Shown: positions 1 through 6,940 of the stretch, in pieces | Position numbering within the stretch: position 1 is the first letter of the stretch | Layout of the letters: every line of letters begins with the position of its first letter | Source: Candidatus Saccharimonadota bacterium | Lineage (GTDB): Bacteria > Patescibacteriota > Saccharimonadia > Saccharimonadales > Saccharimonadaceae | Length of the DNA: 35,215 nt | Reading direction: 5' to 3' | NCBI GenBank assembly: GCA_009777625.1 | Contig: WRLL01000008.1 | Location: 1-35,215, forward strand | Notes under the pieces: model-generated | What the model saw: only the letters and a program-made list of their open reading frames with translations | Databases searched by the model: none | Told to the model about the DNA's origin: nothing | Translations under genes and position numbers: made by a program

Positions 1-717
1 AGCTGGACGCCCGACAAAGCCGTTGACCAGATCCGCGGGCCATCTGGCTCGACGGTCAAATTAGCGATTCTGCGCGATGGCGCGACACAGGAGTTCTCTA
101 TAACACGAGCCAGAATCACCAACCCGAGCGTACGATCAGAAATCGTCGATGGGATCGGGTATTTAAGGATTTCGCGCTTTGGCGATGACACGGCCAGTCT
201 GACCGAGCAAGCAGCTACACAGTTCAAGGAGGCCAACGTCAAAGGCATTATTTTAGATTTACGCGGCAATGGCGGTGGCTATGTTGATTCGGCGCAGGCC
301 ATAGCCAGCCTGTGGCTGAAACCCGGTTCGGTGGTCGTCCAGGAGAGGCGCGGCGACAGGGTCTTCGACACGCTAAAGGCCAGTGGCGATCCGACGTTAC
401 TAGACGTTCCAACAGTAGTACTGATCGATGGCGGCTCGGCGTCGGCTTCGGAAATTGTGGCCGGTGCCTTACGCGATAACGGCGCAGCGAAATTGGTTGG
501 TGAGGAATCCTATGGCAAAGGAAGTGTGCAGGAATTGTTGACACTGCGAAGTGGCGCCGGGCTGAAAGTTACCGTAGCCAAATGGTACACGCCAAAAGGT
601 TCTAATATCAACGGCGATGGGCTGAGCCCGGACGTTGAGGTGTCGATGACAGCAGAGCAGTTCGATGCTGGTGACGATACGCAGCGGGCAGCAGCAGTTG
701 ACATCTTGAGGAAATAA
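1..717 (+). CDS. ctpA: C-terminal processing protease, S41 family (5' truncated by window edge)
   Basis: The reading frame is open from base 1 and ends at TAA 715-717, so 238 codons of a longer protein are present. The first ~40 residues look like the end of a PDZ domain (peptide-binding), followed by the S41 protease core: IILDLRGNGGGY, then GGSASASEIVAG with the nucleophile being the middle Ser of SASAS (fragment residue 148), and GEESYGKGSVQ with the general-base Lys at fragment residue 173. The 25-residue Ser-to-Lys spacing matches E. coli Prc (S452/K477). CtpA/Prc proteases cut exported proteins near their C termini in the envelope; the signal peptide or TM anchor would lie upstream of the window. 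No terminator was seen between it and the promoter at 730. Confidence 0.93.
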   Translation, partial: SWTPDKAVDQIRGPSGSTVKLAILRDGATQEFSITRARITNPSVRSEIVDGIGYLRISRFGDDTASLTEQAATQFKEANVKGIILDLRGNGGGYVDSAQAIASLWLKPGSVVVQERRGDRVFDTLKASGDPTLLDVPTVVLIDGGSASASEIVAGALRDNGAAKLVGEESYGKGSVQELLTLRSGAGLKVTVAKWYTPKGSNINGDGLSPDVEVSMTAEQFDAGDDTQRAAAVDILRK

Positions 718-729
718 TTGATTAGCTAC

Positions 730-760
730 TTGACAATGCGGGGGGGGGTAGTGTTATACT
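730..760 (+). promoter_or_regulatory. Promoter with G9 tract in the -35/-10 spacer
   Basis: TTGACA at 730-735 and TATACT at 755-760 are separated by 19 bp, 9 of which are an uninterrupted G run (740-748). A consensus spacer is 17 bp, so G7 would be optimal and each slip of the tract would change promoter strength. It drives the small gene at 815. The boxes are read directly; length-dependent expression is inferred from known spacer-tract loci such as Neisseria porA. Confidence 0.75.
740..748 (+). repeat. G9 homopolymer tract 1 (promoter spacer)
   Basis: Nine consecutive G between the -35 and -10 boxes of the promoter at 730-760. It is one of five G9 tracts in the window, all on the + strand. 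Confidence 0.95.
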
Positions 761-814
761 CTCATGTCATGGGACAGAGCGTCTCATACTCTGGATAGAG
801 AGGAGGGGTCTGTC

Positions 815-1084
815 ATGTCAGATCCCGTTTTGCGAGACCTGATCGTCTTAGCCGTCAATAAAGAGGGCGGTGAAATTAGGTCTGGCACATTGGCGGGCCT
901 CCGGGAACGACTCCAGAAGTCTGGAGTCAAGGTGTCATCGAACGTTCGCCTGAAGAGGGAACTGTGGCATCTGGGGAGAGAGGGGAAGCTGGTCGTATCT
1001 CGACCACCCCTGGCTGCCCCGATGAGGGGTATGCCGGATCGCAGTTGGCGACTTTCTCTCCCTCCTGGTAGCCTTGTCGGCTAA
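815..1084 (+). CDS. Small winged-helix-like protein (89 aa)
   Basis: I chose ATG 815 because AGGAGG lies 8 nt upstream (801-806). The in-frame ATG at 764 would sit only 3 nt after the -10 box, upstream of the expected transcription start. The protein has a helix-helix-helix layout followed by a beta-hairpin-like 'wing' (GKLVVSRP ... RSWRLSLP), with basic residues in the third helix (NVRLKRELWHLGREGK). This resembles winged helix-turn-helix DNA-binding folds, but I recognise no named family. If it is a regulator, the G9 tract in its promoter would make its level switchable. No obvious operon partner follows; a hairpin cluster lies 12 bp after the stop. Confidence 0.6.
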   Translation: MSDPVLRDLIVLAVNKEGGEIRSGTLAGLRERLQKSGVKVSSNVRLKRELWHLGREGKLVVSRPPLAAPMRGMPDRSWRLSLPPGSLVG

Positions 1085-1095
1085 TAAAGGGAGAG

Positions 1096-1132
1096 AGCTG
1101 GGGCGGCGGGCAGCTTTTTCGTCCGCCGCCCC
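1096..1132 (+). terminator. Competing hairpins downstream of the small wHTH-like gene
   Basis: Two mutually exclusive folds are visible. AGCTG (1096-1100) can pair with CAGCT (1111-1115) and is followed by a T run (to 1119), like a weak intrinsic terminator. Alternatively, a perfect 10-bp GC stem forms between 1100-1109 and 1123-1132, burying that T run in its loop. It may be a terminator, or a terminator/antiterminator pair ahead of the response regulator. Confidence 0.45.
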
Positions 1133-1239
1133 AAGAGGGCACAAACTCAACCGCTACCCACTCTATCCAGAATCTCATGGTGTCGTCCTTGCAGGCCATT
1201 TGGCCTCGGGCGGCACCATCGCCTTTTCATAAGGAGCTC

Positions 1240-1268
1240 TTGCTAAATGATCCAAAATCGCTTATACT
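1240..1268 (+). promoter_or_regulatory. Promoter of response regulator, leaderless type
   Basis: TTGCTA (1240-1245), a 17-bp spacer and TATACT (1263-1268). The ATG of the next gene is at 1276, 7 nt after the -10 box, so transcription should start at or within a base or two of the start codon. No Shine-Dalgarno sequence can fit. Confidence 0.7.
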
Positions 1269-1275
1269 TGTGGCC

Positions 1276-1656
1276 ATGGAAGTAAAGAAGAAAATTTTGC
1301 TGGTTGAGGATGACGAAACTCTGGCAGCAGTGTACAAACAGCGGCTAGAACTGGAGGGTTTCGAGATTCAGCATAGCAAAAACGGTGAGGACGCGCTGGA
1401 TACGGCGGTCAAATTTCAGCCTGATTTGATTCTGCTGGATGTCATGATGCCGAAGTTGAACGGTTTTGACGTGTTGGACATCCTGCGTAACACGCCAGCG
1501 ACGCGCAATATTCATATCATCATGTTAACGGCGCTGAGCCAGCCAAAAGATGCCGAGCGGGCCAAGGAATTGGGCGCAGATGACTTTTTGGTCAAATCGC
1601 AGGTCGTGATCGGTGACGTTGTTTCGCGGGTTAAACATCAGTTGGGTGTAGCTTAA
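1276..1656 (+). CDS. Single-domain response regulator
   Basis: This 126-aa protein consists of only a CheY-like receiver domain. Visible are the acidic pocket ED D (E11, D12, D13), the phosphoacceptor D55 in LLDVMMP, the switch Thr T85 in MLTAL and the conserved Lys K107 in FLVKSQ. There is no output domain, so it probably acts by protein-protein contact or as a phosphorelay step. No kinase adjoins it; the nearest histidine kinase is at 9577. Longer upstream starts in frame are rejected because ATG 1276 sits exactly where the promoter at 1240-1268 would start RNA. Confidence 0.93.
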   Translation: MEVKKKILLVEDDETLAAVYKQRLELEGFEIQHSKNGEDALDTAVKFQPDLILLDVMMPKLNGFDVLDILRNTPATRNIHIIMLTALSQPKDAERAKELGADDFLVKSQVVIGDVVSRVKHQLGVA

Positions 1657-1673
1657 GTTGATTCTTTGGTCAA

Positions 1674-1701
1674 TTGACTTTTTATTGTGGTTATGTTAAA
1701 T
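1674..1701 (+). promoter_or_regulatory. Probable promoter of the 271-aa gene
   Basis: TTGACT (1674-1679), a 16-bp spacer and TTAAAT (1696-1701). This predicts a ~30-nt leader containing the Shine-Dalgarno AAGG at 1728-1731, 8 nt before ATG 1740. The -10 match is only moderate. Confidence 0.45.
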
Positions 1702-1739
1702 TAATCGCATACTGGATTAATAACAAAAAGGAAAATTGA

Positions 1740-2555
1740 ATGGATACAGACAGAGGGCCAGGCGGCACATCGGGCAAGTTACCGGAGCGGCGGCGGGGGG
1801 GGGATGTTTTATCGGAGCTAATGAAGGCAGCAAGTAGCATTTTGCCTCCGGGGATGGAGTCTGTGGAAGTTTCTAACGATGAAACGTCACAAGCTCTTCA
1901 CGACGAGCTAATAGCGACTGGATTTTCTGAGGAGGGAATAGCTTTGCCAGACGATCACCACGAATATACTTCCCCTGATAAGAGCATGGGCACTAGAGGC
2001 TTCGTGCGTGTCAAAAGAACCGACGGCGGCCAACAAGATGATTGGCGTGTGGTTGCTGTAATTAGCAAGAAAGACCTAGTATCGGTAGGCAATTTCCTTC
2101 CTGATTCAAAAGGCGGGCAGTATTATACCGGAGATGAACATAGTCATGGAGAGCACGAGCGTGTTTTTTTAGTCAGAGATGCAGAAACAAACTCTGAAAC
2201 TGGAGAACGGATTTCATCTAAATTAATGAAATCTGTTTCTTATAAAACATTTATGGAGTGGCAAGAAGAAAAGAAAAGAAACGAAGAAAGACGTGAGGAG
2301 GCGCAAAGGCGTGCAGAAGACCCAAGGCTTGAAGCCAAGAGGGAATACTCTCGGGCCATTGATAATATGCTTGCTGCATGGGCAAAGGCCAATCCCGGGC
2401 AAGTGGAGAAATGGCGCGCTGCTTACCAGCAGCATCTTAGATACGCCTTCGAGAATGACCACGTAATGTCCCACGGAGATGATCCAGAGGAAGATTTTTG
2501 GCAATGGATGAGGGGGCAAGTAGCGGGGAATTTGGTTATCGCGCAGACTATCTGA
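1740..2555 (+). CDS. Hypothetical protein with N-terminal G9 tract (phase-ON as sequenced)
   Basis: The 271-aa product matches no family I recognise. There is no signal peptide or membrane segment, so it is probably cytoplasmic. After a Gly/Arg-rich N terminus come a mixed region with VRVKRTDGGQQDDWRVVAVISKKD, a highly charged probable coiled coil at about residues 172-205 (EWQEEKKRNEERREEAQRRAE), and a Trp-rich C terminus (AAWAKANPGQVEKWRAAYQQ, DFWQWMRG). Codons 19-21 lie in a G9 tract (1795-1803). G9 keeps the frame open, while G8 or G10 reaches a stop within about 15 codons. An in-frame ATG at 1819 could allow reinitiation. Start choice rests on AAGG 8 nt upstream. Confidence 0.7.
   Translation: MDTDRGPGGTSGKLPERRRGGDVLSELMKAASSILPPGMESVEVSNDETSQALHDELIATGFSEEGIALPDDHHEYTSPDKSMGTRGFVRVKRTDGGQQDDWRVVAVISKKDLVSVGNFLPDSKGGQYYTGDEHSHGEHERVFLVRDAETNSETGERISSKLMKSVSYKTFMEWQEEKKRNEERREEAQRRAEDPRLEAKREYSRAIDNMLAAWAKANPGQVEKWRAAYQQHLRYAFENDHVMSHGDDPEEDFWQWMRGQVAGNLVIAQTI
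1795..1803 (+). repeat. G9 homopolymer tract 2 (in 271-aa gene)
   Basis: Nine G between C1794 and A1804, encoding RRGGD. Loss of one G gives ...GGG ATG TTT TAT CGG AGC TAA and gain of one G also leads to an early TAG, so the gene is ON only at 9 (or 9+-3). Confidence 0.95.
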
Positions 2556-2575
2556 TCAAGAGGGTCGCGAATTAA

Positions 2576-2848
2576 TTAAACAACGCAAACCTGAGTGCGC
2601 TTGACGGTCTTGCCGGTGAAACGACGAGTTTTGACTTCATTGAACGCAACAGTGCCGTCTTTGGCAGCGTGGATTGTGAAGTTGCGGCTGACATATGTGC
2701 CAGGGCCGGCGATTTTGGTGGCGCCGACCTGGCGGACCAGAACTTCGCCGCTATTGACTTTTTGGCCGCCGAAACGCTTGACGCCCAGGCGCTTGCCAGC
2801 GTTGTTGCGATTGTTCTTGGACGTACCGCCCGCTTTAACATGGGACAT
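2576..2848 (-). CDS. rpmA: Large ribosomal subunit protein bL27
   Basis: This 90-aa basic protein has the L27 signature: KAGGTSKNNRNNAGKRLGVKRFGGQKV near the N terminus, then GEVLVRQVGATKIAGPGTYVSRNFTIHAAKDGTVAF. L27 sits at the peptidyl-transferase centre of the 50S subunit. The start is the ATG at 2846-2848, with AAGGAG about 9 nt upstream on the minus strand; a 20-residue longer reading exists but lacks ribosome-binding support. L21 (rplU), its usual partner, is not adjacent. It is convergent with the 271-aa gene, 20 bp apart. Confidence 0.96.
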   Translation of the reverse strand: MSHVKAGGTSKNNRNNAGKRLGVKRFGGQKVNSGEVLVRQVGATKIAGPGTYVSRNFTIHAAKDGTVAFNEVKTRRFTGKTVKRTQVCVV

Positions 2849-2879
2849 CTTAAAAACTCCTTCAATTAAACTTGGCTCG

Positions 2880-2908
2880 ATTGTAGCAAATTTTGGGATG
2901 GAATGCAA
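2880..2908 (-). promoter_or_regulatory. rpmA promoter
   Basis: On the minus strand TTGCAT (2903-2908) and TACAAT (2880-2885) are spaced by exactly 17 bp. Transcription would start near 2873, giving a ~25-nt leader with the AAGGAG ribosome-binding site. Confidence 0.75.
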
Positions 2909-2934
2909 TAGTTTACGTACATTTTTCGAGAAAG

Positions 2935-4197
2935 CTATTGTTTCTTTTTCAAGACAAGCAACTCGCGGCCAACAATCTGGTCCTCACGGTGATAGATTAG
3001 CGACTGGTTGCCTTCAGAATAAGAGATCTGCTCGTAGCCAAACTCTGTCAATTTCTTAGTTAGTGGTAAATGACGCGTTCTGTCATTGATAAACCAACAG
3101 GGGACGGCAATACACAAGCCAGTTTCGGAGGTGATTTGCTTCAGAAGATTTTGCAGGAACTTAGTCAGGATCAGATTGCAGTTTGTGATGTTTTCGCCCA
3201 AGTTTTCTTCGGTCGGTGTGAAAGAATAGGGACGGCCGAGGTAGGTTTCGGTGGCAACGAAGCCAATCGGCTGTTCCCAGGTGAATTCCGTGGCGTCGCC
3301 GACGTTCAACAGATAAGGGATTTCGCGGCGGAATTTCTGTGCCAGCCAGTCAAGGTTGGTGCGTGAATAGTCGATCATGCGAGGCTCGAGATCGGTGCCG
3401 TAGGCTTTCAGACCCATTAGGGCGGCTTCTTGCAGGACTACACCGGTGCCACAGAAGGGGTCGAGGAGGGTCTTGGCTTTGACCGCAGAATCTCTGAGTA
3501 ATGTTTCGTCCGGGCACAGATTGGGTACGCGCCCGTCGTTACGGGGCGCAGCCCGATCTTCCTCGCAAGGGCCGTTGCCCTTTGCGCAGCCCCGTCCGAA
3601 ATCACTACTCAGAGATTCTGCTGGTCTGACTGCCAGGTTTATCATTGTCTGCGCCAACTTCGGTGGCAACATGCCGACCCTCGCGTCGCGTTTTGGCCGG
3701 CCGCGGTCACGCAGGGTGTAGGTGTTCAGGTCTTGCACGCCAATTAGCTCGGCGATGATCAAGCGGTGACCAGCGCGGGCCATCATCAACTCAACTTTAT
3801 TGGGCGATGCGCCGAGGCGATTACCCAGGGTCGCCGCGTCAGAAATTTCAGGTTCAGAGTTCGGCAGAATGCGCATCGATCGCGACAAATGTTTCTTAAG
3901 GAAGATTCCGGTCTTTTGTGCTTCTCTGGCCGAAGTGTCTCGGCCATAATGGCTAATTCCCAGGGTGATTTTCCCATCGGGTAGGGCAGAGAACTTATCG
4001 ATCAAAAACTTATTAGCTTCGCCGGTTTGATCCCAGATGACGCGGCCGACTTTGCGGACGCCGCCTAGTCGATCGATGTCGGCTGATTCGGTTTTGACCA
4101 GGGCCACGTTCGGTAAAATTAGTTCGGCGTTACCAAACACAGCGCGCAATTCAGCGAGGCTTATCTCTGGTTGGCGGCCTAATATGAACATTAGCAT
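2935..4197 (-). CDS. TRM11-like SAM-dependent RNA methyltransferase with repeat-derived insert
   Basis: A 420-aa protein. The N-terminal half (FILGRQPEISLAEL, ..., NTYTLRDRGRPKRDARVGMLPPKLAQTM) has the layout of TRM11/TrmG10 tRNA guanosine N2-methyltransferases, which place a THUMP-type RNA-binding part before a Rossmann fold. SAM motif I is LLDPFCGTG at about residues 255-263, followed by YGTDLEPRMI. The catalytic motif IV, usually DPPY, reads ATETYLGRP here, so substrate and chemistry are uncertain. Residues ~193-238 are encoded by a structured inverted-repeat element (3485-3621) that looks like an in-frame insertion. ATG 4195-4197 follows TATAAT (4204-4209) by 6 nt, indicating a leaderless mRNA; upstream extension is rejected for that reason. 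Confidence 0.8.
   Translation of the reverse strand: MLMFILGRQPEISLAELRAVFGNAELILPNVALVKTESADIDRLGGVRKVGRVIWDQTGEANKFLIDKFSALPDGKITLGISHYGRDTSAREAQKTGIFLKKHLSRSMRILPNSEPEISDAATLGNRLGASPNKVELMMARAGHRLIIAELIGVQDLNTYTLRDRGRPKRDARVGMLPPKLAQTMINLAVRPAESLSSDFGRGCAKGNGPCEEDRAAPRNDGRVPNLCPDETLLRDSAVKAKTLLDPFCGTGVVLQEAALMGLKAYGTDLEPRMIDYSRTNLDWLAQKFRREIPYLLNVGDATEFTWEQPIGFVATETYLGRPYSFTPTEENLGENITNCNLILTKFLQNLLKQITSETGLCIAVPCWFINDRTRHLPLTKKLTEFGYEQISYSEGNQSLIYHREDQIVGRELLVLKKKQ
3485..3621. repeat. 137-bp inverted-repeat element inside the methyltransferase gene
   Basis: The 24-bp left end (3485-3508) and the right end (3597-3621) are near-perfect inverted copies (GCAGAATCTCTGAGTA... / ...TACTCAGAGATTCTGC). 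Inside are further hairpins with CGTT loops: AAGGGC-CGTT-GCCCTT, and GCGCCCGT-CGTT-ACGGGGCGC (stem with one bulged G). There is also a direct repeat GCGCAGCCC. The element keeps the reading frame and adds roughly 45 residues between the N-terminal half and SAM motif I. Confidence 0.75.
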
Positions 4198-4203
4198 ATG
4201 TAT

Positions 4204-4227
4204 ATTATATACGATTTTTGTTACAAT
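4204..4227. promoter_or_regulatory. Overlapping divergent leaderless promoters
   Basis: The minus-strand -10 TATAAT (4204-4209) lies 6 nt before the methyltransferase ATG. The plus-strand -10 TACAAT (4222-4227) lies 7 nt before the GTG of the YbhN-like gene at 4235. The two start sites are under 40 bp apart, so the promoters must share or compete for RNA polymerase. No clear -35 boxes at 17 bp were found. Confidence 0.6.
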
Positions 4228-4234
4228 AGTGATC

Positions 4235-5443
4235 GTGTCAAACTTTAAAAAAGATTTTCGGTCGTCCTTCCACGAAGCGCGCAGCTCAATCATTGCACAG
4301 CGGTTGGCGATACGCGGTAAAAGGCGAGCCAAGCAGACCCAAACCAAGAAACGTGGCGGTCGTTTCTGGCTGAATATCGCGACGTTTGTATTGATCGTCG
4401 TCGTTTTGGTGATGGCTCGGCATCACCTGGTCGAGGCTTGGCATTTGGTTGGTCAGACGAATTTGCTGATTTTGTCTCTGTTGGTTCCGGTGCAATTTTT
4501 GTCTTATTATGCCAGCACGGAGATTTTCTTTACTTATTTAAGGGCGAGGGGGCAATTAAAGCAAACAAGTACTTTGCAGGCGACGGGTATGTCGCTAGAG
4601 CTGAATTTCGTCAATCACGTTTTCCCGTCGGGTGGTGTCAGCGGCATGTCGTATATGATCTGGCGGCTCGGCAAATTGGGCGTCAACGCCGGACAGGCAA
4701 CGATGGCGCAGATCATGAAGTTCACAATGCAGATGGGCACGTTTCTGGTTTTGATGACGCTGGCACTGATCTGGGCGACGCTCGAAAACCGAACGGCCAG
4801 TTGGGTGGTGGTATCGGCGGCAATCGGTATTACGAGCCTGGTTTTTCTAGTGGTTTTTGGCAGCTTCCTGATTAAATCGCGCGAGCGTATGAAGAGTTTC
4901 GCCGGCTTTTTGACGCAGAATTTGAACTACTTGGTCAAGAAGATTACTTTGGGCAAAAAGACTAAAGCATTCGAGCTGACGCGTGTCGAGAAATTCTTTA
5001 TCGATTTCCACGAAGATTTCATGGTGCTGCGGGCCGACAAAACGCTGCTGCGCCGGCCGATTGCCTGGTCGTTCGCATTCAATATTTTCGAGATTTTGTT
5101 GTTCATGGTGGCGTTTTGGGCGCTGGGCACATTTATCAATCCGGCAGTTTTGCTGATCGCATACGGTGCGGCAACGCTGGCGGGGTTGGTGATGTTCACG
5201 CCGGGTGGCGCCGGTGCCTACGAGGCGATCATGATTGGAATTTTGACAGCCAGCGGTGTTAACGGCGGTGTGGCTTTTGCCGGCGTGATTCTGGCGCGCG
5301 TCATTTTACTGGTCGGCACGCTGATCAGTGGGTTCGTGGTTTACCAGCGGGCTTTGGCCAAATTCGGCCGACCGGATTTGGATAAGAAGATTGATTTGAC
5401 GCCAGATGGTGAGGTTGAGAGGGCGGAGGATGAAAAGGAGTAG
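4235..5443 (+). CDS. YbhN/LPG-synthase-TM-like integral membrane protein (flippase-like)
   Basis: A 402-aa polytopic membrane protein with about 7-8 hydrophobic segments starting near residue 50. The motif SLELNFVNHVFPSGGVSGMSYMIWRL and, near the C terminus, MFTPGGAGAYEAIMIGIL are typical of the UPF0104/YbhN family related to the membrane domain of lysylphosphatidylglycerol synthase and the archaeal AglD tail. Members are thought to act in lipid or lipid-linked glycan handling; the substrate cannot be read from sequence. I chose GTG 4235 because a TACAAT -10 box ends 7 nt before it; ATG 4183 would be upstream of that promoter. The stop overlaps the Shine-Dalgarno region of xseA. Confidence 0.82.
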   Translation: MSNFKKDFRSSFHEARSSIIAQRLAIRGKRRAKQTQTKKRGGRFWLNIATFVLIVVVLVMARHHLVEAWHLVGQTNLLILSLLVPVQFLSYYASTEIFFTYLRARGQLKQTSTLQATGMSLELNFVNHVFPSGGVSGMSYMIWRLGKLGVNAGQATMAQIMKFTMQMGTFLVLMTLALIWATLENRTASWVVVSAAIGITSLVFLVVFGSFLIKSRERMKSFAGFLTQNLNYLVKKITLGKKTKAFELTRVEKFFIDFHEDFMVLRADKTLLRRPIAWSFAFNIFEILLFMVAFWALGTFINPAVLLIAYGAATLAGLVMFTPGGAGAYEAIMIGILTASGVNGGVAFAGVILARVILLVGTLISGFVVYQRALAKFGRPDLDKKIDLTPDGEVERAEDEKE

Positions 5444-5450
5444 TACGCAG

Positions 5451-6692
5451 GTGAGCTTACTTGATGAAGAAACTTGTCATCCTGAACTTGTTTCAGGATC
5501 TTCAGAATCTCATGAAGTAAGCCCAGAACTTCCTTCCGCCACTCGTAGCAGCGAAGTCGTTCCCGAATTCACTGTCTCCGAAGCCACAGCTCTCTTTAAC
5601 CAAATATTTGAAACTGCCACGCCGACGATAACAGTCATCGGTGAAGTGGCCAACTTCAAAGTCAACCAGGGCAAGTGGGTTTTCTTTGATTTGAAAGATG
5701 AAGAATCTTCCTTAGGTTGTTTCATGAGCGTTTATAATCTGCGCATCGCGGTCGAGGACGGCATGAAAGTCGCTATAGTAGCGCGGCCGCAAATCACGAA
5801 ATGGGGCAAGTTTTCACTGACTGTACAGCAGATTCGGCCGGTTGGCGAAGGTTCGATTAAACGAGCGTTTGAATTATTGCGTGCAAAGTTGGACAAGGAA
5901 GGATTGTTCGCGCCAGAGAGGAAACGATTATTGCCAGAATTGCCGCAAAGAATCGGCGTGATTTCTTCGATCGATGCGGCTGGCTACAAGGATTTTGTTA
6001 AGATCATTAGCCAAAGAATGGGCGGAATGGAAATTATTGTTGCGCCAGTGCAAGTGCAGGGCGAAGTCGCGGCCGAACAAATAATCGCGGCGCTAAAATA
6101 TTTCAACGAAATGTCGGATTTGCCGGAGGTGATTTGCTTGTTGCGCGGCGGCGGCTCGCGCGACGACCTGATTGCCTTTGACGACGAAAAGCTAGTGCGC
6201 GAGATTGCCGCGTCACGCGTGCCGATTATCACCGGCGTTGGTCACGAAATTGACACGACGTTAGCGGATTTGGTGGCCGATGTGCGAGCGTCGACGCCGA
6301 GCAATGCGGCGGAGATTTTGGTGCCGGACAAGCGGGAGATTCTGGCTGGCGTTGAAATGCGGTTAGGTGGCTTGCTCGGTGGAATGCGAACAAAAATTGA
6401 ACGTGCGGAAAAAGAAGTGGCTGATAATCTTGATCATATGAAACGAACAATGGAAAATATGATTTCTGTAGCAGAAAATCGCCTGAGACTACTTAACGAT
6501 TCCTTGCAGCATCTGAATCCGCGCGAAGTTTTGCGCCGCGGCTACGCGATTGTTCGCACCGCAAACGGCGAAATATTGCACACTAAACCGCAAGTTTCTG
6601 ATAAAATTGTCGTTGAAAATCTGAAATTCTTAATCAATGCCAAAGTCGAAAACGTAATGAATAAAGTAGATTCTGAAACAAGTTCAGAATGA
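5451..6692 (+). CDS. xseA: Exodeoxyribonuclease VII large subunit
   Basis: 413 aa from GTG 5451. An N-terminal OB-fold (ITVIGEVANFKVNQGKWVFFDLKDEESSLGCFM) precedes the catalytic domain with RIGVISSIDAAGYKDF, LRGGGSRDDL and TGVGHEIDTTLADLVADVRASTPSNAAE, then a long coiled-coil arm. With XseB it degrades single-stranded DNA into oligonucleotides. Residues ~9-20 (CHPELVSGSSES) are encoded by a palindromic repeat unit and the last residues and stop codon by a reverse copy (6670-6693), so both ends appear altered by repeats. The start is uncertain: AAGGAG at 5435-5440 supports GTG 5451, while ATG 5430 is the other option. It forms an operon with xseB. Confidence 0.93.
   Translation: MSLLDEETCHPELVSGSSESHEVSPELPSATRSSEVVPEFTVSEATALFNQIFETATPTITVIGEVANFKVNQGKWVFFDLKDEESSLGCFMSVYNLRIAVEDGMKVAIVARPQITKWGKFSLTVQQIRPVGEGSIKRAFELLRAKLDKEGLFAPERKRLLPELPQRIGVISSIDAAGYKDFVKIISQRMGGMEIIVAPVQVQGEVAAEQIIAALKYFNEMSDLPEVICLLRGGGSRDDLIAFDDEKLVREIAASRVPIITGVGHEIDTTLADLVADVRASTPSNAAEILVPDKREILAGVEMRLGGLLGGMRTKIERAEKEVADNLDHMKRTMENMISVAENRLRLLNDSLQHLNPREVLRRGYAIVRTANGEILHTKPQVSDKIVVENLKFLINAKVENVMNKVDSETSSE
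5476..5510 (+). repeat. Palindromic repeat unit A, copy 1 (inside xseA)
   Basis: ATCCTGAA (5479-5486), loop CTTGT, TTCAGGAT (5492-5499) within a 35-bp unit that matches the copy in pta (31563-31597) at 33 of 35 positions. It adds the peptide HPELVSGSSES to XseA in frame. Confidence 0.85.
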
Positions 6693-6693
6693 C
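6670..6693 (-). repeat. Palindromic repeat unit A, reverse copy over the xseA stop
   Basis: ATTCTGAA-ACAAG-TTCAGAAT followed by GAC is the reverse complement of unit A (GTCATTCTGAACTTGTTTCAGAAT, with T for C in the stem). The xseA TGA (6690-6692) lies in it, so the repeat supplies the C terminus and the stop. Confidence 0.75.
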
Positions 6694-6718
6694 AATAATT
6701 ATGAAAGCGAGGTGAAAA

Positions 6719-6940
6719 GTGTCCGCGAAAAATGACAAGACTCTGCGCGAAATGCTAGATGAATTTGAGGCGATCGTGGCCTGGTTCAACGGCGAGGATT
6801 TGGATGTCGAAGCGGCCAGCGCGAAGTTCGAGGAAGGCTCGAAACTAGCCGAACAAATCCGTAAAAAACTAGCCGAAGAGAAAAACAAGATCGAAATTAT
6901 CGAGAAAAGTTTTGCAGGAAAAAATGAGGAGGAAATATGA
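6719..6940 (+). CDS. xseB: Exodeoxyribonuclease VII small subunit
   Basis: A 73-aa helical protein with the XseB pattern: TLREMLDEFEAIVAWFNGEDLDVEAASAKFEEGSKLAEQIRKKL. Several small subunits bind the arm of XseA to form the exonuclease VII complex. It starts at GTG 6719 with GAGG (6709-6712) in range and ends in an ATGA overlap with the next gene, indicating translational coupling. Confidence 0.92.
   Translation: MSAKNDKTLREMLDEFEAIVAWFNGEDLDVEAASAKFEEGSKLAEQIRKKLAEEKNKIEIIEKSFAGKNEEEI

Noticed and set aside
248-544. Minus-strand reading frame opposite ctpA
   Set aside because: Arg/His/Pro-rich composition typical of an antisense shadow, no start signals, and it covers the S41 catalytic region.
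790-1171. 11-bp inverted repeat (TCTGGATAGAG / CTCTATCCAGA) flanking the small winged-helix-like gene, as in an invertible cassette
   Set aside because: An 11-bp inverted match within 400 bp is expected a few times by chance in a window this size, and no recombinase is nearby.
1653-1685. Terminator after the response regulator (AGTTGA...TCAATTGACTTTTT)
   Set aside because: The stem is interrupted and the TTGACT is better explained as the -35 box of the next gene.
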